DNA of 64,000 nucleotides from contig CM046335.1 of NCBI GenBank assembly GCA_025403435.1, positions 5,113,101-5,177,100 of the forward strand, read 5' to 3'. The position numbers and the translations under genes were made by a program. This DNA comes from Artocarpus heterophyllus. Lineage: Eukaryota; Streptophyta; Magnoliopsida; Rosales; Moraceae. Shown here piece after piece: positions 1 to 12,299 of this stretch; the first letter of the stretch is position 1; each line of letters opens with the position of its first letter. The notes under the pieces are model-generated. The model saw only the letters and a list, made by a program, of their open reading frames with translations. It was not told where the DNA came from and ran no database searches.

Positions 1-2600
1 TAAACAAAGACCAACTCAAAAAGAGAAAGAACAATTGTAGCAACAATTGTAGCCTCAAAAGGAACTAGCGAGGTTATACAATAGATCAAGCATAAACTAT
101 CTCCACGCCAGAGGCTTGCAATTTGAGCCTTGTTAAAATCTTCCAAGTAAAACCCAAGGGAAAAAACCAAAGTAGAAAAAGAAGCAGTCAAGCTCAATAA
201 GACTATATAAATCCATAATTAAGAAAACTCTCCATATCTCCCCGCTAGTTGTTTAGAAGAGAAGTTCAAACCATCAATTTGAGTTTAAAAACTGTAACAT
301 ACGAGAATTATATACTGTAATCTTTTACTATTTTATATAGCATGTAAGAACTTTATATTGTTCATAGCTACTTTTTAGAACACCCTATAAACGATATGGT
401 TACAAAAGGCTGGGGAGTTCCAGTTATTTGATGTTAATTAAAGTGGTGTTTGGAAGGTGGTAGGAACCGTTGGTTAGAACCATTTTTACTGTAGCATGTG
501 AAAGCTTTACACTGTAACAATTTTTTTTATTATCATTGTAACATATAAAAATTTTATACTATTTATAATTGAGTTTGTGGTAAGAATTACTATGCCAAAC
601 AGGGGCTTCTTTTCCTCGGTTTATTGATTTATTTATTTATTGAAATAAAGTTGGTGAATACTACACGTGGTAGATCCCATTTTTCAGGTCACACCTTTCT
701 CGTGAGGCACGTTATCGCAACAAATTATTATCTTTCTTTTTATTATTAAAAACAATGCGATAATAAAAGATCATTTAACATATTATCATATTATATGAGT
801 TCAAAACAGTAGAACTATTGAAGATTAATATAATAATATTTCTGGCTGAAACTAAAGTCCAAGTCAAGAAATTAGTCCCGATCAGGAGGCGCGAATAACA
901 CTTGCTGAGTTGATCGTGCCATGCATATATATAAATATTTTAAATCGAATTTCAAAGCACAACTTTGGATATGGCTGTCCAATATTTTTCTACTAATAAA
1001 AAAATTTATTGAGAGCGTCTAACTAATTAATCGTCACAAAATATGTGTATTAATTTGTGTTTTTTTAACAAACATTTTGACCTATACGTGTTGACCAGTG
1101 AGCAAAGCACATACGTCGATCATATTCATATTTTCCCCTGGCTAAGGGTAATTTCTTATCGAGTAATATAATTAGTGTTAAAACTCTTTATGTGATAATT
1201 TTTTGCCAATTAATTCATTTATTATTAGTATTCATCTATTGCTACCGTTAACAATTTTTAATGGCCAATCACAATACCGCTACTTCTTTTTGTACTAGCG
1301 TGAAGGATGTGGTAAATTTGTTTTTAGTTTATACATATTTTTTTTTGTAAAAACAATCATCTTAAATTATTAAGTATGTTAACATTAATATTTTAATATA
1401 AAAACAATTCTTTTAATTATTTATCATTCTAAAATTAAATTTAATTCAACTACTATTTTTTAATCATTTTTATTAATTTTACAAATTTTTATTTGTCAAG
1501 GCATTGCATTTATGTTTGTGCGAAACACTTATACAATAAAAAATAAGATTAAAAAAATAAAGATATTTAAGAAAATTGTTTGGATAGGAAAATAGGTTTA
1601 AAAAGTATTTATTAGAGCATATTTGAGGAAATAATATTTTAATGGACTACTAAAGAAATGTATTTAAAAAAATAAAAATTAAGATATTTATGAGAAATAT
1701 TAAAAAAATATAAAATATTAAAGAAAAAAGCAAATAAATAAAAAGTAAGCAAGCAAGAAGGTGAAGCTAGCACATAAACATGTTAGAACAAAAAAGTAGA
1801 ACAACATTGCCTCTTCTATATATTCTATTGATGTAGATAAAAGTAAACCACATGTTTAAAGAAGAACAAGTTGCATGATGTAAACAAACAACATTATACG
1901 TTCATGTGAATTACTTATTCGGTGCCCAAAAAAAAAAAAAAGACCTACTTGGTTTTACGACAATTTTCATGCCGTACAATTACATACTCGTAAACAACAC
2001 TTTTTCAAGTACCAGTGTGCCACATTTTTTTTTTTTTGAAGAAAGAAAGAATTCTATTTAACGACAAGATGGGAATAGAATGTTTACAACCAGTGTTAGT
2101 GTGCCACTTGCATGTCGATTTAGAAAAACATTTTTTTTTTTTTTTTCTGACAGAGCCATAGCCCTTCCGGCCCTCTCAGTGGGGTAGGCCTCACCTGGAT
2201 AGCATTGCTCGTCGATTTATTGTTAAACGATAACGTCATTCCTAAGCATGCAAATACAAAGAGAGATTATTATGTCATTAATTAGATATTGGTAACAAAC
2301 CAAGGATTTGAAATTTATGTATTAAAAAACGATATGCCGTTTATGACAACTTGCATCATGCTTTCAAATAACACAACGCATTCTACAAAATATGCGACAT
2401 GTCAGTTTGCAACTTCAAATTGGTCAAAGGAAATGGCATGTCATTATTAATGAGTTTCGTTGCTATGTGTTTATTTAATATCATTTAAGAATATTTAATA
2501 GAAAAATTAAACCAAGTTGGACAAAGATTATTTTAATATCTCACTTTTTTTTCGCTAACATAATGTGCTGTAAACCTAACTTCACATAATTTAGATATTG
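1..2600. other. gene-free AT-rich stretch
   Basis: I see no convincing coding region here. The sequence is AT-rich with poly-A and poly-T runs. It holds a small MITE near 446-601, listed separately. Nothing else recognisable was found. Confidence 0.6.
446..601. mobile_element. short MITE (hAT-like ends)
   Basis: The left end reads GTGTTTGG and the right end CCAAACA. The inside has the phrases gtaacatataaaaattttatact and agctttacactgtaac in part, which recur in other small elements of this window (14037-14224, 32484-32631 and a degraded one near 7740-7880). No target duplication is clear. Non-autonomous and non-coding. Confidence 0.5.
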
Positions 2601-2619
2601 ACAAACAATAAATAATTTA

Positions 2620-3170
2620 GATAATGAAACACTTGTCGACAATTTCACATAATTTATATATCACTTCTAAGGGAATTTTATACAAATTTTATAATCACTA
2701 AATTGACGAATAGATAATTTAGATAATGAAACACATTGTGAACAAATAATACAATTTCACATAGTTTATATATCACTTCAAATATAATTTTATACAAAAA
2801 TTTTATAACAACCTAGATAATACAATTTCATATAATTTATATATTACTTCTAATATAATTTTATACAAAAATTTTATAATCACCTAATTATCACTTCAAA
2901 TATAATTTTATACAAAAATTTTATAATCACCTAGATAATACAATTTCACATAATTTATATATCACTTCAAATATAATTTTATACAAAAATTTTATAATAC
3001 CTAGATAATACAATTTCCATAATTTATATATCACTTCTAATATAATTTTATACAAAAATTTTATAATCACCTAGATGTTGCTTTTTTGAACACTTCTAAT
3101 ATAATTTTATACAAAAATTTTATAATCACCTAGATATTGCTTTTTCGAACAAAAATTTTATAATCACCAC
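2620..3170. repeat. AT-rich tandem repeat array
   Basis: Several imperfect units of roughly 60-100 bp carry the phrases atttatatatcacttc, taatataattttatac and aaaaattttataatcacc. Units vary in length and lose internal parts toward the right end. There is no coding content. Confidence 0.8.
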
Positions 3171-3179
3171 AACTTATCA

Positions 3180-4595
3180 ACAAATTGGAAGGCTAATTTA
3201 AATTCTAGACGGGATAGATTGAAGGGGTGAGAGCATGTGTTTATATACTTGCGACAAAGGTGTAATATGGCTTATGCAGCCAATGTGGGATTCCTTCAAA
3301 GGGCCATAAAAACAAATCTCAAAATTATAGTAAATAACATATTTACAAAACTAATTATAAATAAATTGTAGATTTTAAATACTTGTAATGAATAACAAAT
3401 TCATCAAGTGAATATAAAATTTATTAGGTAAAAAATCACAAATCTCCAGACTAACTTCTATGTTAATTGTTATCTGATTTCTCCTTTCACATATTTTGTC
3501 TCTAAAACAATGAAGTAAATGTCAACAATCCCTTCAAATGCACCCACGGGAGCTGCTAAAATTGTCCGATGTAATGGACTTGATGGATACAGTTTGATTA
3601 TCATATCTATAGACTTCTTGATTGTCTTAATCTTCTGAAGCAATATATTCTCTTCACCGATGGTTTCTTGGATAAAGCAATATCGAACATCAATGTATAC
3701 CATCCAAACATGATCAATTTGGTTCCTTGCTAACTAGATAGCACTTTAAATGTCAGACTATACCTCTATTGTGTTTATGCGCAACTCATACTTTTCAAGA
3801 ATATATCGTTATAAGGACCACTTAATTGAATTATACTACTAACTAGTAGCGCCAGCCAGAAAATATATTTTCAGTGTGGGGCTTACTATTTATTTAATAA
3901 CAAATTAGTTACAAATTTTAACTATTAAATGTGAATACAGCTATATTGTTTCTTATAAAGTGAAGACACAACTAAAATTTTACAAAAAATTAGAGATAAA
4001 ATTAAAAATTTAATAAAAATAAATGGAGGAAAACCTGCTTTACTCACATATACCCACCTTCGTTCCTGCTACTAATGTATACGAAAGTTGAATAATTTTG
4101 TCTTCATAAAATTATATTATATTATATATAAGACAAATTATTTTTTAAAAACACTTTACATTGAAAAATAACTATAAAAAATTACTCGTGAAACGTGAGC
4201 CAACCATGTATATACATTCAAAAGAATGCAACCCAAAATAAAACAACATCCAAAAATTATAAACAACACTATCTATGGTCAGTACTAGTCGTAAGACACA
4301 AAACTTATAAACAACACTATCTATAGTAAGTACTGGTTGTTAGACACAAAACAAAAAGTGTTTTATATATACGGATCACGTTAATGGTACTTTGTTTATA
4401 CAATAACTAGAATCTAATCGTTGTGTAAAGCAAAAGTGCAGAAATATAAAGATGGCACAATAATATGGTTATCTAGTGTGGCCAAAAATCTTTGCAGAAA
4501 AACACCACGGGTGCTAATCACACTAGATATAAAAGATTACTAATACTGAATTATGGTTAAAATAATTAAGAGAAAGCTTAAAATCTACATTAATG
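3180..4595. other. gene-free stretch
   Basis: AT-rich with no supported gene. A local duplication of about 60 bp (acaacactatctatggtcagtactag-like, at about 4262 and 4311) is the only structure seen. Confidence 0.5.
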
Positions 4596-4603
4596 CTGGA
4601 AAC

Positions 4604-5270
4604 TACGGGTGGCAATTCGGGTCCACGGGTCGGGTTCGGGTCGGGTTGAGCCCTTATATAAACAGCCAACACGTCAACCCGAACCCGACGGGTCAAAAAA
4701 ACCTCAACTCGGACATGACCTGATGTGTAAATGGGTTGACCCGACCCGACCCATGCAACCTGTCAATATACTACTTTGTACATGTTCGTGTTGACACGAC
4801 ACACTGACTCGTTAAATCCGATTGACCTACAACACGATAGACTCAACAATAAGCCTATAAAATAAACAATAACCCAACAAAACAAAACCATCAAAAAAGT
4901 TAACAAAACTTTGTATAAGTTTAACAAAAACAAATATGCTAGAAGTTATAATCATGTCAAGTTAGATATACAACAAATGTTAGACTAATTTGACACATTA
5001 AAATTAATTTCAGGTTATATGGGTTACAATAAGTTCACACGAGTTCAATTTAGATTACACGAGTTGATTAACAATTTTTAGGTTAATTTTCAGGTCAACC
5101 TTATTTCGACACATTTTTAGCGGGTTGTTTCGGGTTGATTTCGTGTTGATAACCCGTTTTTTGTGCGGGTTAGACGGGTTCGACCCAATTCCAACCCGAG
5201 ACCTATTTTTCCAACCTTAACCCGTATTTTTCGTGTCGAGTTCGTGTCGTGACCCAAATTACCGGCCCTA
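4604..5270. mobile_element. non-autonomous hAT-type element with 8-bp target duplication
   Basis: The ends are imperfect inverted repeats: TACGGGTGGCAATTCGGGTC on the left, and on the right the complement of TAGGGCCGGTAATTTGGGTC. Both sides are flanked by the same 8 bp, CTGGAAAC, at 4596-4603 and 5271-5278. An 8-bp duplication is the usual hAT signature. Sub-terminal regions are rich in CGGGT/ACCCG repeats on both arms. There is no transposase frame in its 667 bp, so it would need help from elsewhere to move. Confidence 0.85.
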
Positions 5271-5278
5271 CTGGAAAC

Positions 5279-8200
5279 CCACGATATCTCCTCATATGAC
5301 TTGCCTTCGGACCCTTCATCCTACTCCAAGTCTTTAAGCTCGTATTCTATCCAACTAAAGTACTCTCAAGCTCCAATCCATGAATACCTCATTCTCAAAC
5401 TTTCTAGATTAAAACAATGCACAACGGCAAAATGGGGTTGGAGAGCTAAGTGTTTAAGCCGAAGGAATGCTTTGGTTTTTCTCTCATAGTAAACCTAGCC
5501 CTAAAAAATGTCCAAATATCTTCTCCTCAGTCTAGAATCGAATCTTTTTGAGATCAAAAAGAAATTTAGGTCCTAGTTGTTAAATTTTATTTTGAAACAA
5601 AATAAAAAAAGTTTAACTCTACTATGTTGACAACTATATGTTGATAGAAGTCTCTACGCTTGACTGTATAGATAGACATTTCCTACAATCTAAAAATAAA
5701 AACTAGAAATAAAATAGGAAGTCAAGCTCAGATTTTATTCTAAATTTTATTAAGAAAATCTCAATAAAATAAACTTGAATAAATCAAGAAAATTCTCAAT
5801 ATTGCTTGCAAACTTTTACAAAAAGATATCAACCAAAACAAACAGTTTTCTGTTTTCAAAAAATCAACCCCATCACCATCAATAAAAACAAATTGTGAAA
5901 CCCAATAAAAGAGATCCTAAAATATTCAGAATTAGTTTCCAATATTATCACCAAAATTATAATAGATGAGAATACAAAAATAGGCTTAAAAATCCTAACA
6001 TTATAGTCTAAAAATATCATCGTATTAGATAATAGTCTAAAAATATCATCATATTTGATAAAAGTGTGCCTATCAGGGCAACAAAATATGCCATGGATTT
6101 TATATAGCTAGCCACATTCGCAATAAATAAGTCAGAATATGTCTTTGGGCTTGGTAAGTGGAATTATAATCGAATAGATACTACACTTGTGACCGTCTTT
6201 AAATGGTTAATTTCTTCGTTATTATACAATTACTAATATCATTATATCATGTATATTGCATGTTGAGCGACATGTAATTTACAACAACTATTGCATGTTG
6301 TTTTCATTGTGCCCATAAACCTGACCATTTTTGCTTCAGGGAATGCGAGAGATGCCGGTTTATCTTTTCGGAGAAACTTGAAACTTGAAAGTTGTGAAAA
6401 CAAACGACATGTCGTTCTAGTTATTGGTATGTCGTTTTTTTCTACGAAAGTGGCACAGAGTGATATCAGTGATTTGTGTTGTTTTTATATTTCTTATTAT
6501 TATTTTTTAAAATGCGACCGTTAACATTCAACAGCTTAATAAAAGAACTAATATGCTAAAATTAAACCATAGAAACAGTTGGTTTCAATTTAAACAATAT
6601 AAACCTCTCATTGTCTCATATGCTACAGCATAAAGTAATAATAAGCTATAATATAAAGCAGCTCTCACTTATTACAATATTTTAAACTAATTTATTTTAA
6701 TCAAATAGGTTCAAATTTCAAATACCCTAAAAAAACATGGAAGCTTTTTATTTTTATTTTTTATGCACAAGATAACATGCAAAGAGAACCAGACGATGTT
6801 AAAAAAAAAAAAGGAAAGAAAAGGGGAAGAGAAAAAAATTAAAAGTAAAAACGCAAAAGTGTCATGAGTACATTACATAATATATTTTATGGTGAAGTTG
6901 CACGGGTTTTGTTTTTGTTTCTGTAAAATAGTTTTACAATATCTTAAAAAAATCATGCAGCTAATTAGACCTGCTGTAATTTGTCCGGAAATATTGCGAA
7001 TGACTAAAAGAGTCGGTGAACAGGGACAGAAAAGAATGTATCATGGAAATGTCCCTTTCATCCTAAGAAAGCTGTTTGGTTGATTATTTGATAGATTATG
7101 TTAGGTCCATATTTAATAATGGTGTATATCGCGATCTCATTTGACTATTTAAATAAAGCCAAAATTAATAAATTACATGTCAAACATCCCTAAGAATTTA
7201 TGTATAAATTAATTTTTCGCCCACAAAATTAATCATGAAGATTTTTGTACAGTGTAAAAAAAGAAAAAATAATTATCCAGTCAAAGTAATTAACTCCAAA
7301 CGAAAACTTTGAAACTCATTCAATTTATGACCCGAGGGGGGAAGTGGGATTCACGTAAAAGCTAGCTCTTGGCCACCAAATTCCAAAACAATCAGGGTCA
7401 TTATATATACGTCACAAAAATAAAAACTTAAATTGATTTATGCCACTAAGAAAAATAATAGTCAAAAATGTCATGCTATATTATCATACCAAAATTTATA
7501 ATACTAAATGTACCCTCAAGGCACAAATTAAATTCTATAACAATAAGAAAGTTTTTGATTGTCATTAAAAATATATTAGTCTTTTTAATTTATTTGTCAT
7601 CTTTATTCATGACATTTAATTAGATGGATTTTTTTATGTGACAAGTGTGGTAAAAAACATAAATATCTTAAAAAGAATCAAAGATCTTCAATATACTGGA
7701 CTCGGATTAATGGTGTAGTAAATATTGAACGAGGTTAATTGGGTGTTTAAAAGAGTGGTTTGAACTATTTTTTGTTTAAAACATTACAAAATGTGAAAAA
7801 TTTATATTATAGCTATTTTTTTTATTTATATTATAATTGAGAATTTTACACTAAATGCTTCAAACTGAGTTTGAACCGTCGTGCGTGAGGCCATATAACT
7901 ATAGAAACATGACCAGGCCTAATTAATTTAGCAAAGTGTAAACTACGGCCCTCACCAACCCAGCCAGCGGTCTATTAAAGCGTCCTCGTGACTGACCGCG
8001 CCGACAATTAAAGTATGTTGATTTAGTCAGGTTTTGGTCAATAGTAAAAATTTGGACCACAGCGATAGTTTGCTTAGAACTTGTCATAAGACGTGCGTTT
8101 AAGTGATTAAAAATTAATTAAAGTCCTGTTTTTAGACATTTTAAGTTGTAAGATTTGAATATTTAAGTCCTCTTTTGTAATTTTTCCCTCTTCTAATGTG

Positions 8201-8380
8201 ACGGTAGTCTAATTAGGATTTTTTTTTAATTATTTTTCTTGCTATGCCTTTTTTTTAAAAAAAATTATAACAACAGTAAAAGAATAATAATAAGAATAAT
8301 TTTAAAGCCAAATACTTGTTCAAAATGGGCATATGTATAATAATTCTTGCGAGGAAAGCAACATTGTATGGCTTCATCTA
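5279..8380. other. gene-free stretch
   Basis: AT-rich, with only short chance reading frames. A degraded MITE-like stretch (gtgtttaaaagagtggtttgaac) begins near 7741. The motif GACATGTCGTT near 6400-6440 resembles the palindromes in the copia leader at 54.8 kb. No gene can be supported. Confidence 0.5.
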
Positions 8381-8388
8381 TATTTTAT

Positions 8389-8879
8389 GCCCACAAAATC
8401 AAGGGTCAAATTCAAAGACACCCTTCTTATACGTTAGCCTAGAATTGAGAAAACTTTTCTTGGTCTCCATCTTCAAAGGCAAAATCAGGATCAGATCCTA
8501 GTACCTAGTTTTTTCCCTCAATTATGGTCAGCAAAATTACAATTGTTGCAATGAGGATCGTGAGTACACGTCTAATATTGGGGGAGAAGATAGATGGTGA
8601 AAATTAGCCAATTTTTATGTTGCCCAAATTAAAAATACTCCGTAATATGAAAAAATTGAGTAAAAAAAAATTACTTATAATTTGAGACATAGTAATTAAC
8701 TAGTTCATGATTCATGCATAAAAACTTGATGATATATATGCAAAACCGAGTATTTATTGCATGACCCGTTCAATTTTTTTAAACTCTCAACATTGGTCAA
8801 AGTCAAATTCAATATTGCAGAAATATTCAAAATATATACACGTCAAACGGCACTACAAGTTTTTTGGCGCACTATAAAA
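8389..8879 (+). promoter_or_regulatory. promoter region of type III peptide gene at 9004
   Basis: The TATA box TATAAAA lies at 8873-8879 in the context TTTTTGGCGCACTATAAAACCCCC, shared in outline by all array members. At 8795-8806 GGTCAAAGTCAA gives two W-box cores (TTGAC on the - strand), the WRKY-binding element. Block 8389-8460 (cacaaaatcaagggtcaaa, cttcttatacgtta) recurs upstream of the other type III copies near 13868, 26527 and 33352. Regulation by WRKY factors is inferred. Confidence 0.65.
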
Positions 8880-9003
8880 CCCCCTTGTCTCCTCCCTCGG
8901 CTCTTCACTTCTGCATCATCAAAATTCATTAATATAATTCGTTTAAAACTTTTGCTTTGCTTGCTTGTTTGCTTGTGTCCATTAACAAAATTTTCTTAAA
9001 ATC

Positions 9004-9288
9004 ATGAGGAAACAGATTACTGTTCTTTTGGTTCTTGCCACAGTTCTTGTTCTTTTTAATAATATCCATCCAATTGAGGCTGGTAGAGTCTTGAAGGAAG
9101 ACAAAAACTTGGTGATGAGCAACGATGGTCTGTTACTATCGGCGCTACCGAGGGGTGGTGACACGCCCTCTTCGCCTAACCCGACCAAACCGTCGTCAGT
9201 CAACGGAATGGCTTTCGCGGGCCATGCCACGCCTCACCTTCCCCCTCGTGCAGAATTAGCTGAACCTCAAGGTTCAGTTTCGGCGTAG
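9004..9288 (+). CDS. small secreted peptide precursor, type III (intact)
   Basis: An intact single-exon gene of 94 residues. Residues 1-26 form a signal peptide (MRKQ, then a leucine/valine-rich core, ending HPIEA), with cleavage predicted before GRVLKED. The C-terminal half carries PRGGDTPSSPNP, then KPSS, then MAFAGHATP, a proline-rich piece and the ending GSVSA. This layout (signal peptide, variable spacer, short conserved C-terminal block, few cysteines) is that of secreted signalling-peptide precursors acting outside the cell. The core recalls CLE (PSGPNP) and the FAGH end recalls PIP/CEP, but no known family fits completely. The start is fixed by the signal peptide and lies 131 bp after the TATA box. 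It is the only type III copy that is still intact. The function and receptor are unknown. Confidence 0.8.
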   Translation: MRKQITVLLVLATVLVLFNNIHPIEAGRVLKEDKNLVMSNDGLLLSALPRGGDTPSSPNPTKPSSVNGMAFAGHATPHLPPRAELAEPQGSVSA

Positions 9289-9299
9289 TTTCTAATTTC

Positions 9300-11620
9300 A
9301 GTGAAGGCCAAACACTTTGCCACTTTGAGCAGCAGAAAGGAGACGGAAGATGATCAACATATATAGTTGTTGTATTAATAATGCGTTGTACAAGATATAA
9401 AACCCCCTAGCTCTAGGTATATATGAAAAATCAAATGTATTTGTATATATATATGTGTATATAAATACACCAAAAGAAATACGAAGTGTAGTCATCAAGA
9501 GCAGATAATCATCCTTTTTTTACTTGATCTCTTTGTGTTTTCTTTCTTTTCGCATTACGATTAAAGATAATATTATTATAATTTCCTATTTTCGGTATTC
9601 TCTCTAGGAAAATTGTCTCATTCTTCTCTTCTTGGACCGACGAAAGCAAATGTCTATATTCTTTATATTTTTGTTCTCTTTGCACTAGTAAACCAAGATT
9701 AATATTGAAGTTAATTTAAATAATTTGTCGTGTGTTCACAAATTAGATGTTGGAGTCAATTCCAGCCTCTAGCTGGCAGCTAATTGCTACCACTTTTCCT
9801 ATCCCTAGTATACTGCTCCCTCTAGACAGACATGAATTGTATTTGCTTAATTCACTTATTAGCATAATTTATTGCATACGTATCTTTCTAAGAAAGTGAT
9901 CGTAAAGAATAAGCTTTATAAATTTCTAAGAAAGTGATCTTAAAGAATAAGCACCGGCTGTAATGCAATTTATATATTCTATAATATGAAAATATAATTA
10001 CAACTGTATTTTAAATATGCAAATTATATATTTTTTGTGCTTCTCAAATTGATTGGTCGAACGTTAACAATATATGTTTTATTGAAATTGATCTCAAAAG
10101 GATCAAAATTAACGGTAATCCACAAAATTATCACTACTAATCTACTAGATGCTGCCGGAAGGTGGTCTTCCGTTAGAGTCTTCGATCACAAGTGCCTATC
10201 ATCGAAGAATAATCTAGTAAGTTTTTTTTTTTAATTGTCTACCAGGTTTTTTTTTGGACAAAAAATGGTGGCGTTTATAGATAATTTAAGAAAATTGCAT
10301 ATCAAGAACTTACATCAATTTCAATTTGTTGTAGAAGAGATTTTATTTATGTAGTTTTAGTATATCTCTAAAGATCGGATTCAAATTTTAGGTCTAATTT
10401 TGATGTTTCAAATGACATCTAACTAATTATATTATGACATATAATTTAAAAAGATCATCAAAAAAATTTAAAATTTTAACATCTCAAATGATGATAACAA
10501 TATTTATGTATACAGTTAGCCCTATTCTTTGTTTCTTATTAATTTACGCTTCAAAAACTCATGAAAAATAGTGGCAATAATGTTATTGAAATGTTAGGCC
10601 TGTAATTTCCTCTTATATTTAATCGATCTTAAAGAAATATAGCTAATCTAACACAAAGGAGCAAACTAACATAAGCGCACTTTATAACAGTTCAACTAGA
10701 TTGAGATTGAGATATATCTAACTTTCTGATCTTATGTTTTATTTACTTTTCAATACTTCTCAAAAGTGCGAATATATATATTGAAACGGACGCCAATTTA
10801 AAAGGTGGTATTCAATATGTAAGATTAAATGCTAGCTTACAGGCTTGGTGAGAATAAAGTGGGAAATTTATTCAACTTTTATCTTTCCATGCAAGGATGG
10901 AGGAAGCTCGGGCCTGGGGGCTTGAGCCTGCCTGGCCCAAGTAGTCTATTATTTATTTTTTAACAATGTATTCTCATAAATGTCACCTTAAGACTTAATT
11001 TTTATTTATTTATGTCATATAAGATTGAAACTTATTATGCACGCCACTATCCTGCTGGGATATTTTTCCTCCTATCAAGATTTTTTTGTATCATAACAAA
11101 ATATTTTGTGTCATAAGATATTTTTTCTCCTTTTTCTCTCATCTCACTTTCTCTCTCTCTCTCTCCTCTCATTGTCCGAGATCATCGTGTCGTTGCGTCG
11201 TTGGCCAGTGACTCTCCTAATCTGATGAGCAAAATTTTAAAGTGACCCATTATATTTTTAAAAAAATTTTCTCTTCACTTTTCTTAAATACCACCCCCAA
11301 TTCTTTATAACAAATTTTTATACAATAATTTTAAAGGTTTCATTACTCTTAATTTATTTATTTATTTTTGCTTGTATCCCTTATAATTTCATATATAAAT
11401 AAAACACAAATAAAAAATATGATACTTCTTAAGTTTATATATTTAAAGAAAGAAACAAAAAATTATTTACAAATTAATAGAAGTGCAAATAAAGAAACAA
11501 AATAGATGTACAGTTGAACAAAATTTCTGGCTTCCGCACTGTTTCCATAGACTTTAGCCAAAGCTAGCAAGAAAATATAAACATTTTTTAAGAAAAAGGC
11601 AATAAAAAAAAAAAAAGGAC
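9300..11620. other. intergenic stretch
   Basis: 3' flank of the gene at 9004 followed by AT-rich DNA. A microsatellite-like CT run lies near 11150-11165. A G-rich patch (cgggcctgggggcttgagcc) lies near 10909. A near-duplicate phrase, ttctaagaaagtgatc..taaagaataagc, occurs at about 9886 and 9925. No gene supported. Confidence 0.5.
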
Positions 11621-11625
11621 TGTAG

Positions 11626-11878
11626 GGGGGCACATTTCCTCGTAATTTTCATGCATGCTAAAGAAAAAGAAAACTTGTGAATTCCTTTTCAAACCATGGA
11701 ATAGTAATGCCTTGTTGAACGACTGTCCGTTCAATTTCTAAATGCCATATTTAGTCAGTCAAACCAACGTAGTTACGTCTTGCGGAAATATTGTAATAAA
11801 GAATATGTGAAGTCGTATGTAGAATATGATATTACCAAGTAATTCTGGCGTGCTAAGTATTTTGGCGAGCTATAAAAA
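11626..11878 (+). promoter_or_regulatory. promoter region of type I pseudogene at 11967
   Basis: Contains the conserved upstream block cacatttcctcgtaatt.. with the RY motif CATGCATGC at 11650-11658 and gaattccttttcaaacca. The TATA box TATAAAAA is at 11871-11878 in the context TTTTGGCGAGC, identical to the type I genes at 23794 and 62000. The promoter looks intact although the gene is broken. Confidence 0.65.
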
Positions 11879-11966
11879 CCCTTCCTCTCCTCCTCTTTTT
11901 ATTCAATCTTATTCTTACATCTTATTTTTCTAGATAACTAGCCTTTAAGCTTGTCCAATTAGCAAA

Positions 11967-12261
11967 ATGAAGGTACTTTTTCTGTTAATTATCGCCACTA
12001 CTATTGTTGCTCTTATTAACGTCCATCCAATTGAGGCAAGCTAGAGTCTTGAACGAAGACCAAATTAGGTTTATCCACAAAGATTCTTATATTTTACTAT
12101 CATCTTTACAAAGGGGAGGAGATACTCCCTCTGAGCCAAACCCATCCCAACCGTCGTTGTCGATCAGCAACATGGGTTTCGCCGGCCACGCCATGGCTTG
12201 CGCTCATATGCGCAAACCCAGATCGAGTTCGGTTGATCAGCTTAGTTACTTTGAAGGCTAA
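11967..12261 (+). pseudogene. secreted peptide precursor, type I (frameshifted)
   Basis: The start at 11967 opens MKVLFLLIIATT and runs through a signal peptide to HPIEAS, then hits a stop. Compared with the intact type I gene at 23794 (gaggcaagtagagtc), this copy reads gaggcaagctagagtc: one extra base near 12047 creates the stop and shifts the frame. After it, the +1 frame restores RVLNEDQ, SSLQRGGDTPSEPNP, SISNMGFAGHAM and ends at 12261. The rest of the gene is well preserved, so the break is recent or, less likely, a sequencing error. A shorter frame from an ATG at 12004 would carry the conserved C-terminus behind a brief hydrophobic start, but without a normal signal peptide. Confidence 0.8.
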
Positions 12262-12299
12262 TCATCCATAGCCAACCCCTTGCCGTTTTCAAACTGCCA

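Noticed and set aside
4609..4794. 61-residue frame
   Set aside because: Lies in the CGGGT-rich arm of the hAT-type element; repeat-derived.
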